Assembly: GCA_029237695.1 (NCBI GenBank)
Contig: CM055272.1
Coordinates: 36,732,901 to 36,796,900, forward strand
Direction: 5' to 3'
Length of the DNA: 64,000 nucleotides
Origin: Conchocele bisecta
Lineage: Eukaryota > Mollusca > Bivalvia > Lucinida > Thyasiridae
Positions within the stretch are counted from its first letter, which is position 1. Every line of letters begins with the position of its first letter. The translations under genes were made by a program, and so were the position numbers. The notes below the pieces were generated by a model that did not search any database, had not been told where the DNA came from, and worked only from the letters and a program-made list of their open reading frames with translations. Positions 1-11,245 of this stretch are shown here, piece after piece.

Positions 1-450
1 CACCATGCACTTTTAAAAAGACTATATACATGTAATATGATAAGAAAATGGTTAGCTGTTTCGATGAGCAAGGTGGAGTATCCTTATAGTGCAATCATGG
101 GTTGACTTTTATTGACTTAACCTTTCAACCCACAGGTGGATACAGCGTGGCAGGTGATGGTAAAATGGTTTCTAAATATGTTTAGAAACCAGCCGAAAAA
201 TCGAAAAACGGCAATGAACACAAGAAGTCGCATTTAAAGACGTATTATTAGGCATAAACACCTATTACATGTATTAGACATACATATAGGCCTTCAGAGC
301 GGATTTTTTGTCTTCATGACAATTTTTATTTCCCTCACTTTCTGCTGGTTTCTAAACATAGTATTTTAAACCATTTTAACATCCCTGCCACGGTTTATGC
401 AGGGTTTCAAACGAATACGGACCATAACGTCATATTTTGCAAGCACTGTA
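1..450. other. Unannotated AT-rich stretch
   Basis: No credible coding frame, RNA gene or recognisable repeat was found in this stretch. It resembles old intergenic or intronic DNA. Confidence 0.4.
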
Positions 451-491
451 TATCCAGATGAGACGGCTTGTACGTCTCATCTGGATCTGCA
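451..491. repeat. Short hairpin, family N stub
   Basis: CCAGATGAGACG is followed within 10 bases by its reverse complement. The same stem occurs in the longer N elements near 5.65 kb and 55.6 kb, so this is a solo core of that family. Confidence 0.6.
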
Positions 492-512
492 GAATTTGTC
501 ATTATTATTATT

Positions 513-915
513 ATAATTCCAGCACAAAAATATTTACACAATTCCTAACATTTGATTGGCCCGTAGCAAGTCTCTGTCCAAAATGTATATCCCAGTAAAC
601 TCCCACGCCGAACTACTTTCAGTAACCGTGATGCGCAGTTAAAATAATTCTTAAGAAAACGGAAAATAAACACATACATTTTCTTGATGAATTTATTTCA
701 AATGCTGGAATTATAAGGAATGAATGGCCTTTTTGTGGAATTTATCGGGATATAAACTTGGAAAAGTCGCGGGAATACGGAATGAATGGCCTTTTTGTGG
801 AATTTATCGGGTATATAAACTTGGAAAAGTCGCGGGAATACTGGACGAGGCCTTCCGGCCTTCGTCCAGTATTCCCGCGACTTTTCCAAGTTCATTCCAA
901 TTCATTCCTATAATA
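513..915. mobile_element. Family A fold-back MITE, copy 1
   Basis: There are two joined blocks. The first (513-714) has matching ends ATAATTCCAGCA and TGCTGGAATTAT. The second is a long palindrome centred near 857, where CCTTCCGGCC separates arms containing GGAATGAATGGCC, ATTTATCGGG and CTTGGAAAAGTCGCGG. In this copy the left arm is partly duplicated (715-780 repeats as 781-840) and the right arm is shortened. It carries no gene; the frames running through it are artefacts of the palindrome. Other copies lie at 8100, 14619 and 42944 (inverted), with fragments at 55019 and 59755. Confidence 0.85.
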
Positions 916-1292
916 AAGAATTCGAAAAAAAAACACCCCTAAATCCATTAATGGTATAGTCTGAAGAATATCATGGAGCAGTCAATGTCATATATTGCTG
1001 GGTGAAAGGGTGGGGAGCTCAGTTTTTATCATCAAGTATACTTTATCTCATGTGAAGTGCGGATGTCACCCCACGTATCTGGACTCGAGTACCGATGGCA
1101 CTTGGATTATTATTGAAAGGCCGTCTATGACACCCTAATCTCCCGTGTCCCGTCGTTGTTTACGGCGTGTTTACGCAGCAAGTTCGCGGTTTACTCTACG
1201 TCTTGCACATGTCGATCATTGGCTTTTGATAACGAATGTAAATACGTGAGTTTTAAAAAAAATGTGAAATATGGTTTTATTGAGTATCCATT
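916..1292. other. No supported feature
   Basis: No feature can be supported here. The short frame at 1156-1371 runs into the next repeat and has no recognisable domain. Confidence 0.4.
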
Positions 1293-1755
1293 AAAGGTAC
1301 ATGTCCACTCAGTAGGCACAAAATGTTCTTTATATATCTTAATATTACGGGTGCCCGCTATACAGATATAATCATTTAGTAATATTTATTTTACTAATAG
1401 TGACTCGCGGTGGTAACAGGCTATTTTCATTTGCAAATGAGGTATGCTATTTTTTAATTATTTATACTAATTGAATGCGTCACAGGAAAAAATAATATTT
1501 TCAACAGATTATAAAATATGCTCATCAAAAAATAAACACAGAGAATAAATAGTAATGTCCGATAACATGTTAAGGAAACGCGGTTATCGCCCCTGATATC
1601 AGTGTAGAAATTGACGTCTGATATAAAATGTATAATAATGCCAATCAATACGTGGGGCAATGGTGAATGAATGTTTATTTTGCCGGACAATGTCCCAGCT
1701 AATGTCTCTGGTATAAAGAACATGTTGTGCCTACTGACTGGACATGCACCTTTAA
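1293..1755. mobile_element. Family E TIR element, copy 1
   Basis: The termini are AAAGGTACATG-x-CCACTCAGTAGGCACAA and its inverted match ending CACCTTT. Inside are the family landmarks: an octamer-like ATGCAAAT/ATTTGCAA segment beside GAGGCATG, ACTATCAGTAAAATA (inverted), and the GATATCAGGGGCGATAAC box. The full length is about 460-500 bp with no coding capacity, so it is non-autonomous. Related copies lie at 5748, 8933, 17636 and 27617. Confidence 0.85.
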
Positions 1756-1796
1756 AAGGTGACATTGTAACAGCACACCACTTCGACCGAAATATA

Positions 1797-2044
1797 GAGA
1801 ATAGTAGGTTAGTGCCGTGAATGGGAAAAATATCTGGCAAGGCTCAGGAAACGGGATGGGCGAGGCTCTGCCGAGCACATCCCGTTTCTGTGCCGCGCCA
1901 TATATTTTTTCCCATTCACGGCACTAACCTACTATTCTATTTATCCCGTCAACACCTACAAATTGCTGTAAAATGCAAAAATAGTATTGACTGGATATCA
2001 AAAATGTTTCACGGCACATACGCACTGTGTTGATGGGATAAAAA
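1797..2044. mobile_element. Family F composite hairpin element, copy 1
   Basis: A palindrome (1797-1938) with arms AGTAGGTTAGTGCCGTGAAT and its complement is followed by a block (about 1938-2044) with ends TTATCCCGTCAACAC and GTGTTGATGGGATAA. The same composite occurs at 52812-53076, and with its blocks in reverse order at 31628-31918. It has no coding capacity. Confidence 0.8.
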
Positions 2045-2185
2045 AGAAAGAGGGGACAAACGAAAGAAGAAAAACAACCGAGAAAAAAAATACATTCGTT
2101 ACTAAACTTAGGGCCCATTGCTCGTCGTTGTTGTGGCGTATGGACGACTTTACTACATGCCATGGTTATATAAATTCTTCGTTTC

Positions 2186-2510
2186 TAATACACGGGTGTG
2201 ACTGGAGACATGGGGCTTATGGGTGTGTGACCAGTGTAGCTCCTGATCAAATAACACACTCCTGTAGCCTGATAACGAACTAGATTGCTTGTTCGAAGCA
2301 TGACGGATGTTTCGTTGATGGAATGACACTGGTCGCACAAACCCATAAGCACCATTTCTCCAGTCGCAGCCACGTGGCTGTGGCTGGAGAAATAGGGCTT
2401 ATGACCTTTGCAATCAATGCAGACCCAGATCAGCATGCGCTTGCGCGCAGTCTGATCAGGGTCTGCACTGTTCGCCATTCAGTCCCGCCATGCTTCTAAC
2501 AAGCATATTA
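2186..2510. repeat. Family D dispersed repeat, two adjoining units
   Basis: Contains the family landmarks TGTGACTGGAGAAATGGGGC, GACCAGTGTAGCTCCTGATCA, GCTTGTTCGAAGCATGA and an inner palindrome around GATCAG-TGCGC. Two units lie back to back here. At least twelve partial copies occur across the window, making it the most widely scattered family. Confidence 0.75.
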
Positions 2511-2616
2511 CATCGTTTTCCGACTGCCTGAATGATGACTAGACGCTCGAGTAACCGGAAATTCCATAATCCCCATTTATCCAGACACAGCCACATAAAC
2601 AGTAACTATGCTACAT

Positions 2617-3050
2617 CAAGGTGTATGATCACGTGGTTACAACAACAACGTTCAAGAACAACAAGTACTGAAACTTTCAGAAGCCCTCCGATTCAAAGTA
2701 CGTATGCTTTTATTTTGTCCTTATTATGTAGCGGATTTTGATAAAATATGGCGCATCAAACGCGTCTTGTTAAGCTGCATTTGGTGGTCTCGGTACTTTG
2801 GCCCAAGCTTCTGTCGTTTCTGTCCTTTCTACTGACACGGAAATCGATTCTTCCGCAAAAACGACATAAGTATGTGCCGAACTACCGCCAAATGCAGCTC
2901 ATGAAGACGCGTTTGCTGCGCCATATTTCATCAAAATCCGTTGCCTATTAAGGAAAATATCAAATAATACTTACTTTGGAGTGGGCCCTCTTTCAACACT
3001 TTCATCCATTGTTGTTGTGGTTGTAACCACGTGAGCATGCACCTTGTATA
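2617..3050. mobile_element. Family P fold-back element, copy 1
   Basis: The ends are AAGGTGTATGATCACGTGG and CCACGTGAGCATGCACCTT, inverted, with arms of roughly 200 bp. Both arms carry GGTTACAACAACAAC and an imperfect CAAATGCAGCT-x-ATGAAGACGCG segment. A half copy lies at 32934-33240. Confidence 0.7.
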
Positions 3051-4140
3051 TGTTGTAAAAACAGCTCAAATGTGCTCAAAAGCTCGCCCCAATAAAGCTG
3101 TCTACGGCTCAACCGAATATAGTTTATTCGACGGCACTAACCATGCATTTACTATATAATGAAGGTTATTATAAACTTCTTATATTTTATTAATGGTAAA
3201 ATGGTTTTATAGTGGCACCAGGCACCAATTTTCGTTTAATGGATCCTGATGGCAGACATAAACTTCTAGAATCACCGTTTATCAGTTGGGAAAATGCAAT
3301 TGCATGGGCCTGGGCCGTGATAACACGGTATATAAAAACCTCAAAATGCACTATGCAAATGAGGTAACTACCAAAATACATGTTCGGTGATCTCACTACA
3401 GCTTAATGTACGATACTACATGCATATTCATTAAACACGTTGACTGATTCCATGAGAAACTCGGCGTAGCGAATTCGAAACGATGCTGTCTGCGCATAAC
3501 CCATACGCATTACGTATGGTATTACATTGATACCTAACCACCATGGGTCATTAATGTGACATTGACCTATTTTTCTCGAAATATAAATAGGTTCCTCACG
3601 TTGATATCCATCCATTCGGGTGACCTCGACCTTGCTGACCTTGAAAGTCGTGTCAATAATGTTGGAGGTGCGTTAAAATGTATAATATCTCCTGGTTTGT
3701 TAGTCGGATCATTACCAAACTTCATCAATAGCTTCCGCACATCGATGGCTAACCACCTGATGAAAAGTACTTACACTGAATTCTTGTTTAGATTTAATGC
3801 GTCTAATGACCAAACGTTGGTCGGCAGCAAAACGTGGAACAAGACAGTAGTGTGGTATAAATGTGGTACATGCCTATCCGAATTATCTCCCCTGTTTATC
3901 ACTATGGCTGAAACTAGTATTACATGAAAAACGTTAATATCATAATTTTCAGTGCATGGAGCGAATATGGAAAAAACATCTGAGACCCAATGCCCTTAAT
4001 CACAACGCACACTGTTTACGTGGGCGATTGGTTTTAGACTCCGGTTTCCCTGGAATCGTGACTCTATTACCGGCAGTAACCTAAACCCGCCATTCATTAG
4101 AGAGCAACACATCGGTTATGTCTGGCTAAAGGGACTGAAT
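3051..4140. other. Stretch without a supported gene
   Basis: No repeat family from elsewhere in the window is obvious here. A plus-strand frame at 3556-3927 (123 residues) is the longest, but it lacks a recognisable domain, a clear start context and any splice or promoter support, so it is not called as a gene. Confidence 0.35.
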
Positions 4141-4245
4141 ATATTTGCGACCAGTGTAGCCAAAGATCAGACTGCGCATCTGCGCAGTCTGATCATTGGC
4201 TACATTGGTCGTCATTCCGCCAATGAAGTGTACATTATATTCACG
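4141..4245. repeat. Family D palindromic core
   Basis: GACCAGTGTAGCC and GGCTACATTGGTC flank a GATCAGACTGCGC palindrome, the inner hairpin of family D without its outer parts. Confidence 0.65.
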
Positions 4246-5079
4246 GGTATTAGTGAATGATTATATTTAGACTCGGATTCTAAAATTGGAATTTGCGTGA
4301 TGATCTGGATCGGATCATCAATTGTGGAGAATATCACCAGGCAGCTTTTGTCAGTCTTCGTCTATAAATAAGCTGATTGATGTGATTATAGTCACGACAT
4401 ATGACCCGTCATAGCAAACCCGGCAAACCCGGGTTACTCAATGTCTGACCAGTGTACCTCCTGATCAGCCGGTTCACTTTCAGACAACTAAAAACTGCTT
4501 GACTAAGCGTCGACATATGTAGTAGGTCTTGCACATACAATACTTCATTGCACGAGACATATATACCAGTTTTGAAGTGTGTTTTAGCTCACCTGAGCCA
4601 GTGCTTGAGTGGGCTGATCTTTCCACTTTTCATCCAGTGTGTGCCCGTCTGTCCGTCGTCATTTAGCATTTAGCATTTGCAACATCTTCGACTCTCGAAC
4701 CGCTGAGACGATTTTGGTCAAACCTCACGTTAGAATGTCGTAATTTTCAATCACAGATATCCATATGGACCAGTCTGAAACATAATTTTGGGATGTGGTA
4801 TATATCCGGGTCAACGTCCTGCTAGGTGAGCGATATTGGCCCATTTGTGCCTCTTGTTTTCTATTACAATATTTAATTAGTTTTATATGCATGTACATGT
4901 ATTTAAAATATGACATGTTCATGCAATATGAACAATGGTTATGTTTATATTCCATTAGTTTCCTAGTAACAAATGAAGAGTTTATTGTTTATATGCATAC
5001 ATTAATTTTATAATTCATTTAAAGTTTGGAGCCCATCGATTAGCTATAACATGTTCTTTATAGGAAACAAATAAGCAAT
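4246..5079. other. Stretch with only a repeat fragment
   Basis: TTTTAGCTCACCTGAGCC at about 4583 followed by GTCTGTCCGTCGTC matches, inverted, the 3' end of the element at 44615-45334. A small piece of family D may lie at 4445-4475. Nothing else is supported. Confidence 0.4.
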
Positions 5080-5476
5080 GCTCCAGGTAAGCTGCGTATT
5101 TGCGTAAATACCCAATTAAACATGATTGCCAAAACCCCAATTGAAATCAGAAGTAGCGAGTATCAAAAAGCAATAACAAATTTGTGATACCTTTATCATG
5201 CTACAGAAAACAATAAACAGACCACAAATATAGCATATTTTTCTTATTTTCAAGGAAAACACATCTTGGTATGTCATTAGAATTGTCTCCTTGGAGACAA
5301 TTCTAATGAAATGCCAAGCCATGTTTTCATTTCGAAGCAAACTATTCAATACTTGCTGTCTGTTGATGTGTAGACAGTAGTGTGATTTTATTTTACCCAA
5401 TTAAAATATTGACATACCCAATTCCTTCAGATATGATGGAGTGAAATACTCAATTACTAATTCCTTATCTGGAGCC
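5080..5476. mobile_element. Family M fold-back MITE, copy 1
   Basis: The ends are GCTCCAGGTAAG and CTTATCTGGAGC. The centre is AGAATTGTCTCC-TTGG-AGACAATTCT near 5280-5307, and the arms are about 190 bp with AAACAATAAACAGAC and its complement. Family M recurs at 55885-56280 with the same centre, and a distinct relative lies at 56935-57103. Confidence 0.8.
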
Positions 5477-5482
5477 CTGAAT

Positions 5483-5592
5483 AAGTGTATAATTGTGTAA
5501 CTATTCCGCCAGTTTTAGAAATTACGAATGCCCGCTATAGATAATTATATAACCATTTAGTAATCTGGAAAGGTACATGCCCACTCAGATTC
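5483..5592. repeat. Family E fragment
   Basis: Holds the AAGTGTATA-TGTGTAACTATTCC-GCCCGCTATA end of family E and, after an internal deletion, the opposite terminus AAAGGTACATGCCCACTCAG. It is a deletion derivative. Confidence 0.6.
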
Positions 5593-5747
5593 GTCCATTT
5601 ATGAAAAGGGGTGTTTTTGTTCTCAAAAATATTAAAATTACTTTCAAAAAGTGCAGATCCTGATGAGACGGCTCGTTACGAGCCGGCTCATCTGGATCTG
5701 CACTTTTTGCATAAACCGTTATAGCGGGATTTCGGGTTCAAAGGGTT
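5593..5747. mobile_element. Family N hairpin element, copy 1
   Basis: TCGTCCATTTATGAAAAGG opens the copy. A stem GTGCAGATCCTGATGAGACGG pairs with its complement near 5685-5705. The right end GGGTTCAAAGGG abuts TTAA. A longer copy at 55448-55696 suggests TTAA-flanked ends. Confidence 0.65.
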
Positions 5748-6131
5748 AAAGGTACATGCCCACTCAGTAGGCACACAATGTTCTTTATAGGAATTGAATA
5801 AGTGTATACTTGTGTCACTATTCCACCAGTTCTAAAAATTACAAGTACCCGCTATACAGATATAATCATTTAGTAATAAATACTTTACTGATAGTGACTC
5901 GCGGTGGTACCAGGCTATTTGCATATGCAAATGAGGCATGCTATTTTTTTTATTATGTATACTAATTAACTGCGTCACCTGAAAAAAATAATATTTTCCA
6001 CAGATTATAATTTAAAGTATGATTATTGCACATCAAAAATAAATACAGATACTAAATAGTAATGTCCGTTAACATTTTAAGGAAACACGGTTATCGCCCC
6101 TGGTATCAGTGTGGAAATTTACGTCTGATAC
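5748..6131. mobile_element. Family E TIR element, truncated copy
   Basis: Starts with the intact terminus AAAGGTACATGCCCACTCAG and keeps the ATATGCAAATGAGGCATG and CCCCTGGTATCAGTGTGG landmarks, but the far terminus is missing after about 6131. Confidence 0.75.
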
Positions 6132-6479
6132 GCACGTGTCAGTGTATTTTGATATAGTGCCTCGAATAGTACCACACACCTAGCTTTAAGACAAATTCAT
6201 GAAAGCTATGATAATCTCCTAAAATCTATATAGCTAGTGTGGTTTTCGTTCACGTCTTCGACTTAACTGCGGTTCTCAACGACCACCAATTATCGGGAGG
6301 AATATATTCGCTGGAAGAATGCACTGGGAGACTATAAGTATAGCCTTTTGCAGTGCACGAGACATGAGTCATACCTCTGGAACCAGTTAGTGTCCCCAAA
6401 AGCCGCTGTTCTATTAGGGTTCGTGACATTTACGAGTTTACGAGTTTTTTTAACACGTTAACCGCGTCACATCGCATTT
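6132..6479. other. No supported feature
   Basis: Neither a coding frame nor a shared repeat is visible here. Confidence 0.35.
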
Positions 6480-6790
6480 CCATTTGTGGCTGCGACTGCA
6501 GAAATAGTGCTTACTATGGAATCCAATTATGTGGTCAGTCTAGCACCTGGTTTGCTATCTAGAACACTATTTAGTCTGATAATGTTTGTTCGAAGCATGA
6601 TTGCTATTTCATTGACTCACTGTCGAACAGTGTAGACCCTGATCAGACTGCGCGGATGCGCAGGCTGATCTTGGTCTGTACTGGTCGCAATGGACATTGC
6701 GCTGATCTTGGTCTGTACTGGTCGCAATGGACATAAGCCCCATTTCCCCTGTCACAGCCGCATTTAATTTCAGGCATTCTATTGCAAATT
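6480..6790. repeat. Family D dispersed repeat
   Basis: Carries GTGGCTGCGACTG, GTTCGAAGCATGA, and CAGACTGCGCGGATGCGCAGG followed by GGTCTGTACTGGTCGCAATG. The last segment (TGATCTTGGTCTGTACTGG) is tandemly repeated at about 6669 and 6703. Confidence 0.7.
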
Positions 6791-7186
6791 ACATCGTGGA
6801 AATCCGATATAAATCTGCGGACAAGTCGACTCCCAAAGTGCTCTTTTTTTTCTTGCCGAGATTGCGCCGAATTGGAGTTTTTGAGTCCCTATAATACGCA
6901 ATGGCGAAATGATGCGCATTGGGAATTTAAACAGCTGGCTTGTTTAAAGTAAAGGCAATTAATTGGTATCAGATCTGGGCAGAAGCTGATGAAACAGATT
7001 AGTAAAACAATACTTAAATTATATATTTCTATCGTGTTGCTGAAGCCACTTGTACACATGAGTTACCTCCAAAAAAATTGTGATTAGTGCGCAAAAAGTG
7101 TTTTTAATACTTAAAAATAACTAGCGTTACTCTATTTCACCTTTCGTTCATTTCAAATGTGCTGTCATATCAAACACGTTTGAGCA
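6791..7186. other. No supported feature
   Basis: AT-rich, with no open frame of note and no shared repeat family. Confidence 0.35.
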
Positions 7187-7491
7187 GTAGCCTATTTCAT
7201 CAACATTGCAAAGTATACTTTACTAGCAAAGTATACTTTGAGGGAGTAATCATTTATTTTTCCTGAAATGCATTATTTCATATAGAACTAACACATGCAT
7301 ATATTTCATGATTAAAAGTATGCAGAAATATTATACTGAATTTATTACATTATCACAGCCAAATTGGCTGTGATAATGTAATAAATTCAGCATAATAAAA
7401 ATTAATAAATTTATCATAAAATTGAAAATTTCTCCCTCAAAGTATACTTTGCTACTAAAGTATACTTTGCAATGTTGATGAAATGGGCTAC
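7187..7491. mobile_element. Family B fold-back MITE, copy 1
   Basis: The termini are GTAGCC-ATTTCATCAACATTGCAAAG and the inverse. AAAGTATACTTT palindromes are repeated in both arms, and the centre TCACAGCCAAATTGGCTGTGA sits inside ATTACATTATCAC stems. Length is 305 bp. Seven copies occur in the window. The tails TCTGCATACTTTTAATCATCAAATATATGCAG are present in one arm only. No coding capacity. Confidence 0.9.
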
Positions 7492-8099
7492 TGAAGTACA
7501 GAACACACGGAATAAAATAACGTAGGTAACATGAATGGATCTTCACATACTTTACTATGCGTGTGGTCTGCGCCGCGCAAGACAAACACGGGGATTATGG
7601 GATTAACATGTTGCTTTTCCCGATCATGGTGTAAAATGAAACCTGTTCAAATACACTGAACCACAAAACAAACGTAGCAGTTGGCGTAGAGGACAAGAAC
7701 ATATTTAATTATACGAGGGTCATTCCAACAGTTCTTGGAAAGTCGCAAGTACCTTCCATTTGAACAACTTCCGGGACATCCTTGACGTCAGAGTTAGCGG
7801 CTTATGTTGCCTAATGTGGGCACCACGGGACAGTTGAAAACGAGGTATTTAAGGCCGGTGTGTAAACCACGACTGACCTAAATAATTTCAGCTGACCCTT
7901 GAGATTAATAGTTAACATCACTGACAATATAAATACAAAACACACGAGACAATAAGTATTTAGCAAGCTCGCTAGCTTATTTATATTTGCACTTTTTCTA
8001 AATGACCCTACCCACGCTGCCGGAACTGGCAACAAATACCCAAAGTTTGCCTGCTCGATATTGGTCGAACCCGCTCTATTGGTTGTATGATTATGGTGC
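7492..8099. other. No supported feature
   Basis: The frame at 7811-8170 runs into repeat A and shows no domain. No other signal was found. Confidence 0.35.
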
Positions 8100-8457
8100 A
8101 ATAATTCCAGAACAAAACTATTTACACAATTCCCTAACATTTGATTGGTCCGTAGCAAGTCTCTGTCCAAAATTTATATCCCAGTAAACTCCCATGCCGA
8201 ACTACTTTCCGTAACCGTGAGGCGCAGTTAAACTAATTCTTAAGAAAACGGAAAATAAACACATTTTGTTGATGAATTTATTTAAAATGCTGGAATTATA
8301 AGGAATGAATGGCCTTTTTGTGGAATTTATCGGGGATATAAACTTGGAAAAGTCGCGGGAATACTGGACGAGGCCTTTCGGCCTTCGTCCAGTATTCCCG
8401 CGACTTTTCCAAGTTTATACCCCGATAAATTCCACAAAAAGGCCATTCATTCCTATA
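8100..8457. mobile_element. Family A fold-back MITE, copy 2
   Basis: A complete copy. The block with ATAATTCCAG and TGCTGGAATTAT ends (8100-8302) is followed by a near-perfect palindrome (8299-8457) centred at about 8375 on GGCCTTTCGGCC. The arms match over about 75 bases, which suggests recent origin or continued arm homogenisation. Confidence 0.9.
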
Positions 8458-8932
8458 GTAAACTTTGTACGACAATGTTCGTACGAAGAGTGTTCTAATT
8501 TTGCTTCACATCATAAATACCGCTAACTAATGCTACCATTTATCATCTACATGTGTAGGTCATTAAATTTGTACAAATCCACAAATCCGCTGTTATTGCG
8601 AACTTTGTTGTCCATTTTAGTTTCGTACTTACGAACTTCTTATTCGTGTGAAATTTAGTAAAACGGGCACCTGGTATATACAAAGTCTGACGTGCAAACC
8701 GCCATTTGAAGCCTTTCCAGTTCCGACAGATACGTTTGATAGAAACCAGGGTTCGGACTGCACGTCACGGGTTCTCAATACGCGGACTCGTTACCCCCGC
8801 GCGTGAATGGTGATACCCAAACCGCCATTTCCGGGATGCCTGTGTTTCAAGCCAGAGCTGCTTGTGCTCTTACTGAACCTACATGCGCATGCGCAGAGGG
8901 GGTGCGTGCGACGGGTGCGTACGCACCTCCTT
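8458..8932. other. No supported feature
   Basis: Slightly richer in G+C than its surroundings. No coding frame with recognisable sequence and no shared repeat family. Confidence 0.35.
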
Positions 8933-9312
8933 AAAGGTACATGACCACCCAGTAGGCACAAGCTGGTCTTTATATCGGAGACATCGTCTGAGACATTTTC
9001 TGGCAAAATAAACATTCATTCCTCATTACCCCGCGTATTAATTGCCATTATTATTCATTTTATATCCGACGTAAATTTTCACACTGATATCAGGGGCGAT
9101 ACTGATATCAGGGGCGATAACCGTGTTTCATTAAAATACTAACGGACATTATTATTTATTCTCTGTATTTATTTTGTGATGTGCAATGATCATACTTTGT
9201 AATCTGACGCTATACAGATATAATTATTTAGTAATATTTATTTTACTGATAGTGACTCGTGGTGATATCGGGCTATTTTCATATGCAAATGAGGCACGAT
9301 CTTTGTTAATTA

Positions 9313-11245
9313 TTATACCCACTTTTTTGTAAAAAAAATATGGATATATTGTTTTCGTCACGGGTGTCCGTCCGTCCGTACGTCCGTCCGTCCGTCCGTC
9401 CGTCACGTTTCTTGTAACTCGAAAAACTTTTTCACCTTCATACCGACGCGCCTGATATTTGGTATGTAGCTTCGTTATCATGTGCAGATGCGCAAAGTGA
9501 ATTCGGATTTTTGATCCGACCCTCCATCATGGATTATCTCCCCCTTTCGGACTCAGAATTTCCCATTTTTTCCTTGTAACTCGAAAAACTCTTTTTCACC
9601 TTCATACCTACGCACCTCATATTTGCTATGTAGCTTCGTTATCATGTGCAGATGCGCTAAAGTGAATTCGGATTTTTCATCCGACCCAACTCCATCATGG
9701 ATTATCTCCCCCTTTCGGACTCAGAATTTCCCATTTTTTCCTTGTAACTCGAAAAACTTTTTCACCTTCATACCTACGCGCCTCATATTTGCTATGTAGC
9801 TTCGTTATCATGTGCAAGATGCGCAAAGTGAATTCGGATTTTTGATCCGACCCTCCATTATGGATTATCTCCCTTTCGAACTCGAACTCAGAATTTCCAT
9901 TTTTTTTCCTTGTAACTCGAAAAACTTTTTCACCTTCATACCTACGCGCCTCATATTTGCTATGTAGATTCGTTATCATGTGCAGATGCGCAAAGTAAAT
10001 TCGGATTTTTCATCCGACCCTCCATCATGATTATCTCCCCCTACGGACTCAAATTTCCCATTTTTTTCTTGTAACTCGAACAACTTTTCACCTTCATACC
10101 TACGCGCCTCATATTTGCTATGTAGCTTTCGTTATCATGTGCAGATCGCAAAGTGAATTCGGATTTTTCATCCGACCCTCCATCATGGATTATCTCCCCC
10201 TTTCCGGACTCAGATTTTCCCATTTTTTCCTTGTAACTCGAAAAACTTTTTTCACCTTCATACCTAAGCGCCTCATATTTGCTATGTAGCTTGTCGTTAT
10301 CATGTGCAGATGCGCAAAGTGAATTCGGATATTTCATCCGACCCTCCCATTATGGATTATCTCCTCCTTTCCGAACTCAGAATTTCCCATTTTTTCCTTG
10401 TAACTCGAAAAAAAACTTTTTCACCTTCATACCTACGCGCCTCATATTTGCTATAGCTTGCGTTATCATGTGCACATGCGCAAAGTGAATTCCCATTTTT
10501 GATCCGACCCTCCCATCATCGATTACCTCCCCCTTTCGGGACTGAGAATTTCCCATTTTTTCCTTGTAACTCGAAAAACTTTTCACCTTCATACCTACGC
10601 GCCTCATATTTGCTATGTATTCGTTATCATGTGCACTGCGCAAAGTGAATTCGGATTTTTCATCCGACCCTCCATTAATGGATTATCTCCTCCTTTTCGA
10701 ACTCAGAATTTTCCCAATTTTTTCCTTGTAACTCGAAAAACTTTTTCACCTTCATACCTACGCGCCTCATATTTGCTATATAGCTTCGTTATCATGTGCA
10801 CATGCGCAAAGTGAATTCCCATTTTTGATCCGACCCTCCATCATCGATTACCTCCCCCTTTCGGACTGAGAATTTTTCCCATTTTTTACCTTGAACGAAA
10901 AACGTTTTCACCTTCATACCTACGCGCCTCATATTTGCTATGTAGCTTCGTTATCATGTGCACATGCGCAAAGTGAATTCGGATTTTTCATCCGACCCTC
11001 CATCATGGATTATCTCCCCCTTTCGGACTCAGAATTTCCCATTTTTTCCTTGTAACTCGAAAAACTTTTTCACCTTAATACCTACGCGTCTGATATTTGG
11101 TTCGTAGCTTCGTTTTGATGTGCTGATGCGCAAAGTGAATTCTAATTTTTTATCCGACCCTCCATCATGGATTACCTCCCCCTTTCGGACTTAGCATTTG
11201 GGGAAAGTGGGTATATTGCGATGGCGCGCCATCGACTTTTTCTAG
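9313..11245 (+). mobile_element. Helitron-like (HINE/pearl-type) element with satellite core
   Basis: The element starts TTATACCCACTTT. A TCCG microsatellite follows (9364-9402), then the satellite core. Near the right end an inverted match AAAGTGGGTATA is followed by a perfect 16-bp palindrome CGATGGCGCGCCATCG (11219-11234) and an 11-base tail ending CTAG (11245). Host A (9312) and T (11246) flank it with no target duplication. A 3' hairpin, a CTRR terminus, A/T insertion, and a short inverted repeat placed inside the 3' end are features known for Helitron/Helentron elements; a core of about 160-bp repeats plus microsatellite is typical of bivalve pearl/HINE elements. It encodes no Rep/helicase, so it is non-autonomous. 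The family name is an inference. Confidence 0.75.
9480..11210. repeat. Satellite array, about 163-bp unit, eleven copies
   Basis: The repeated landmarks are GTTATCATGTGCAGATGCGC, GATCCGACCCTCCATCATGG and CTTGTAACTCGAAAAACTTT. The phrase beginning CGGATTTTT (or a variant) recurs at about 9507, 9668, 9835, 10004, 10161, 10326, 10494, 10651, 10818, 10980 and 11141. Spacing is 157-169 bp, varying through small indels. Units at 10494 and 10818 share CCCATTTTTGATCCG and CATCGATTACC variants, pointing to duplication of a two-unit block. Confidence 0.95.

Noticed and set aside
698..895. A repeated protein-like string containing LEKSREYWTKAGRPRPVFPR in several places (0.7, 8.3, 14.8, 43.0 and 59.8 kb)
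   Set aside because: It is the translation of the family A palindrome; the same string appears in both orientations because the arms are inverted copies.
3556..3927. 123-codon plus-strand frame
   Set aside because: No domain, no start or splice support, and length is within chance for such a large window.
9480..11210. Regular repeats that could suggest a CRISPR array
   Set aside because: The unit is about 163 bp and repeats over its full length with no unique spacers; the setting is eukaryotic.
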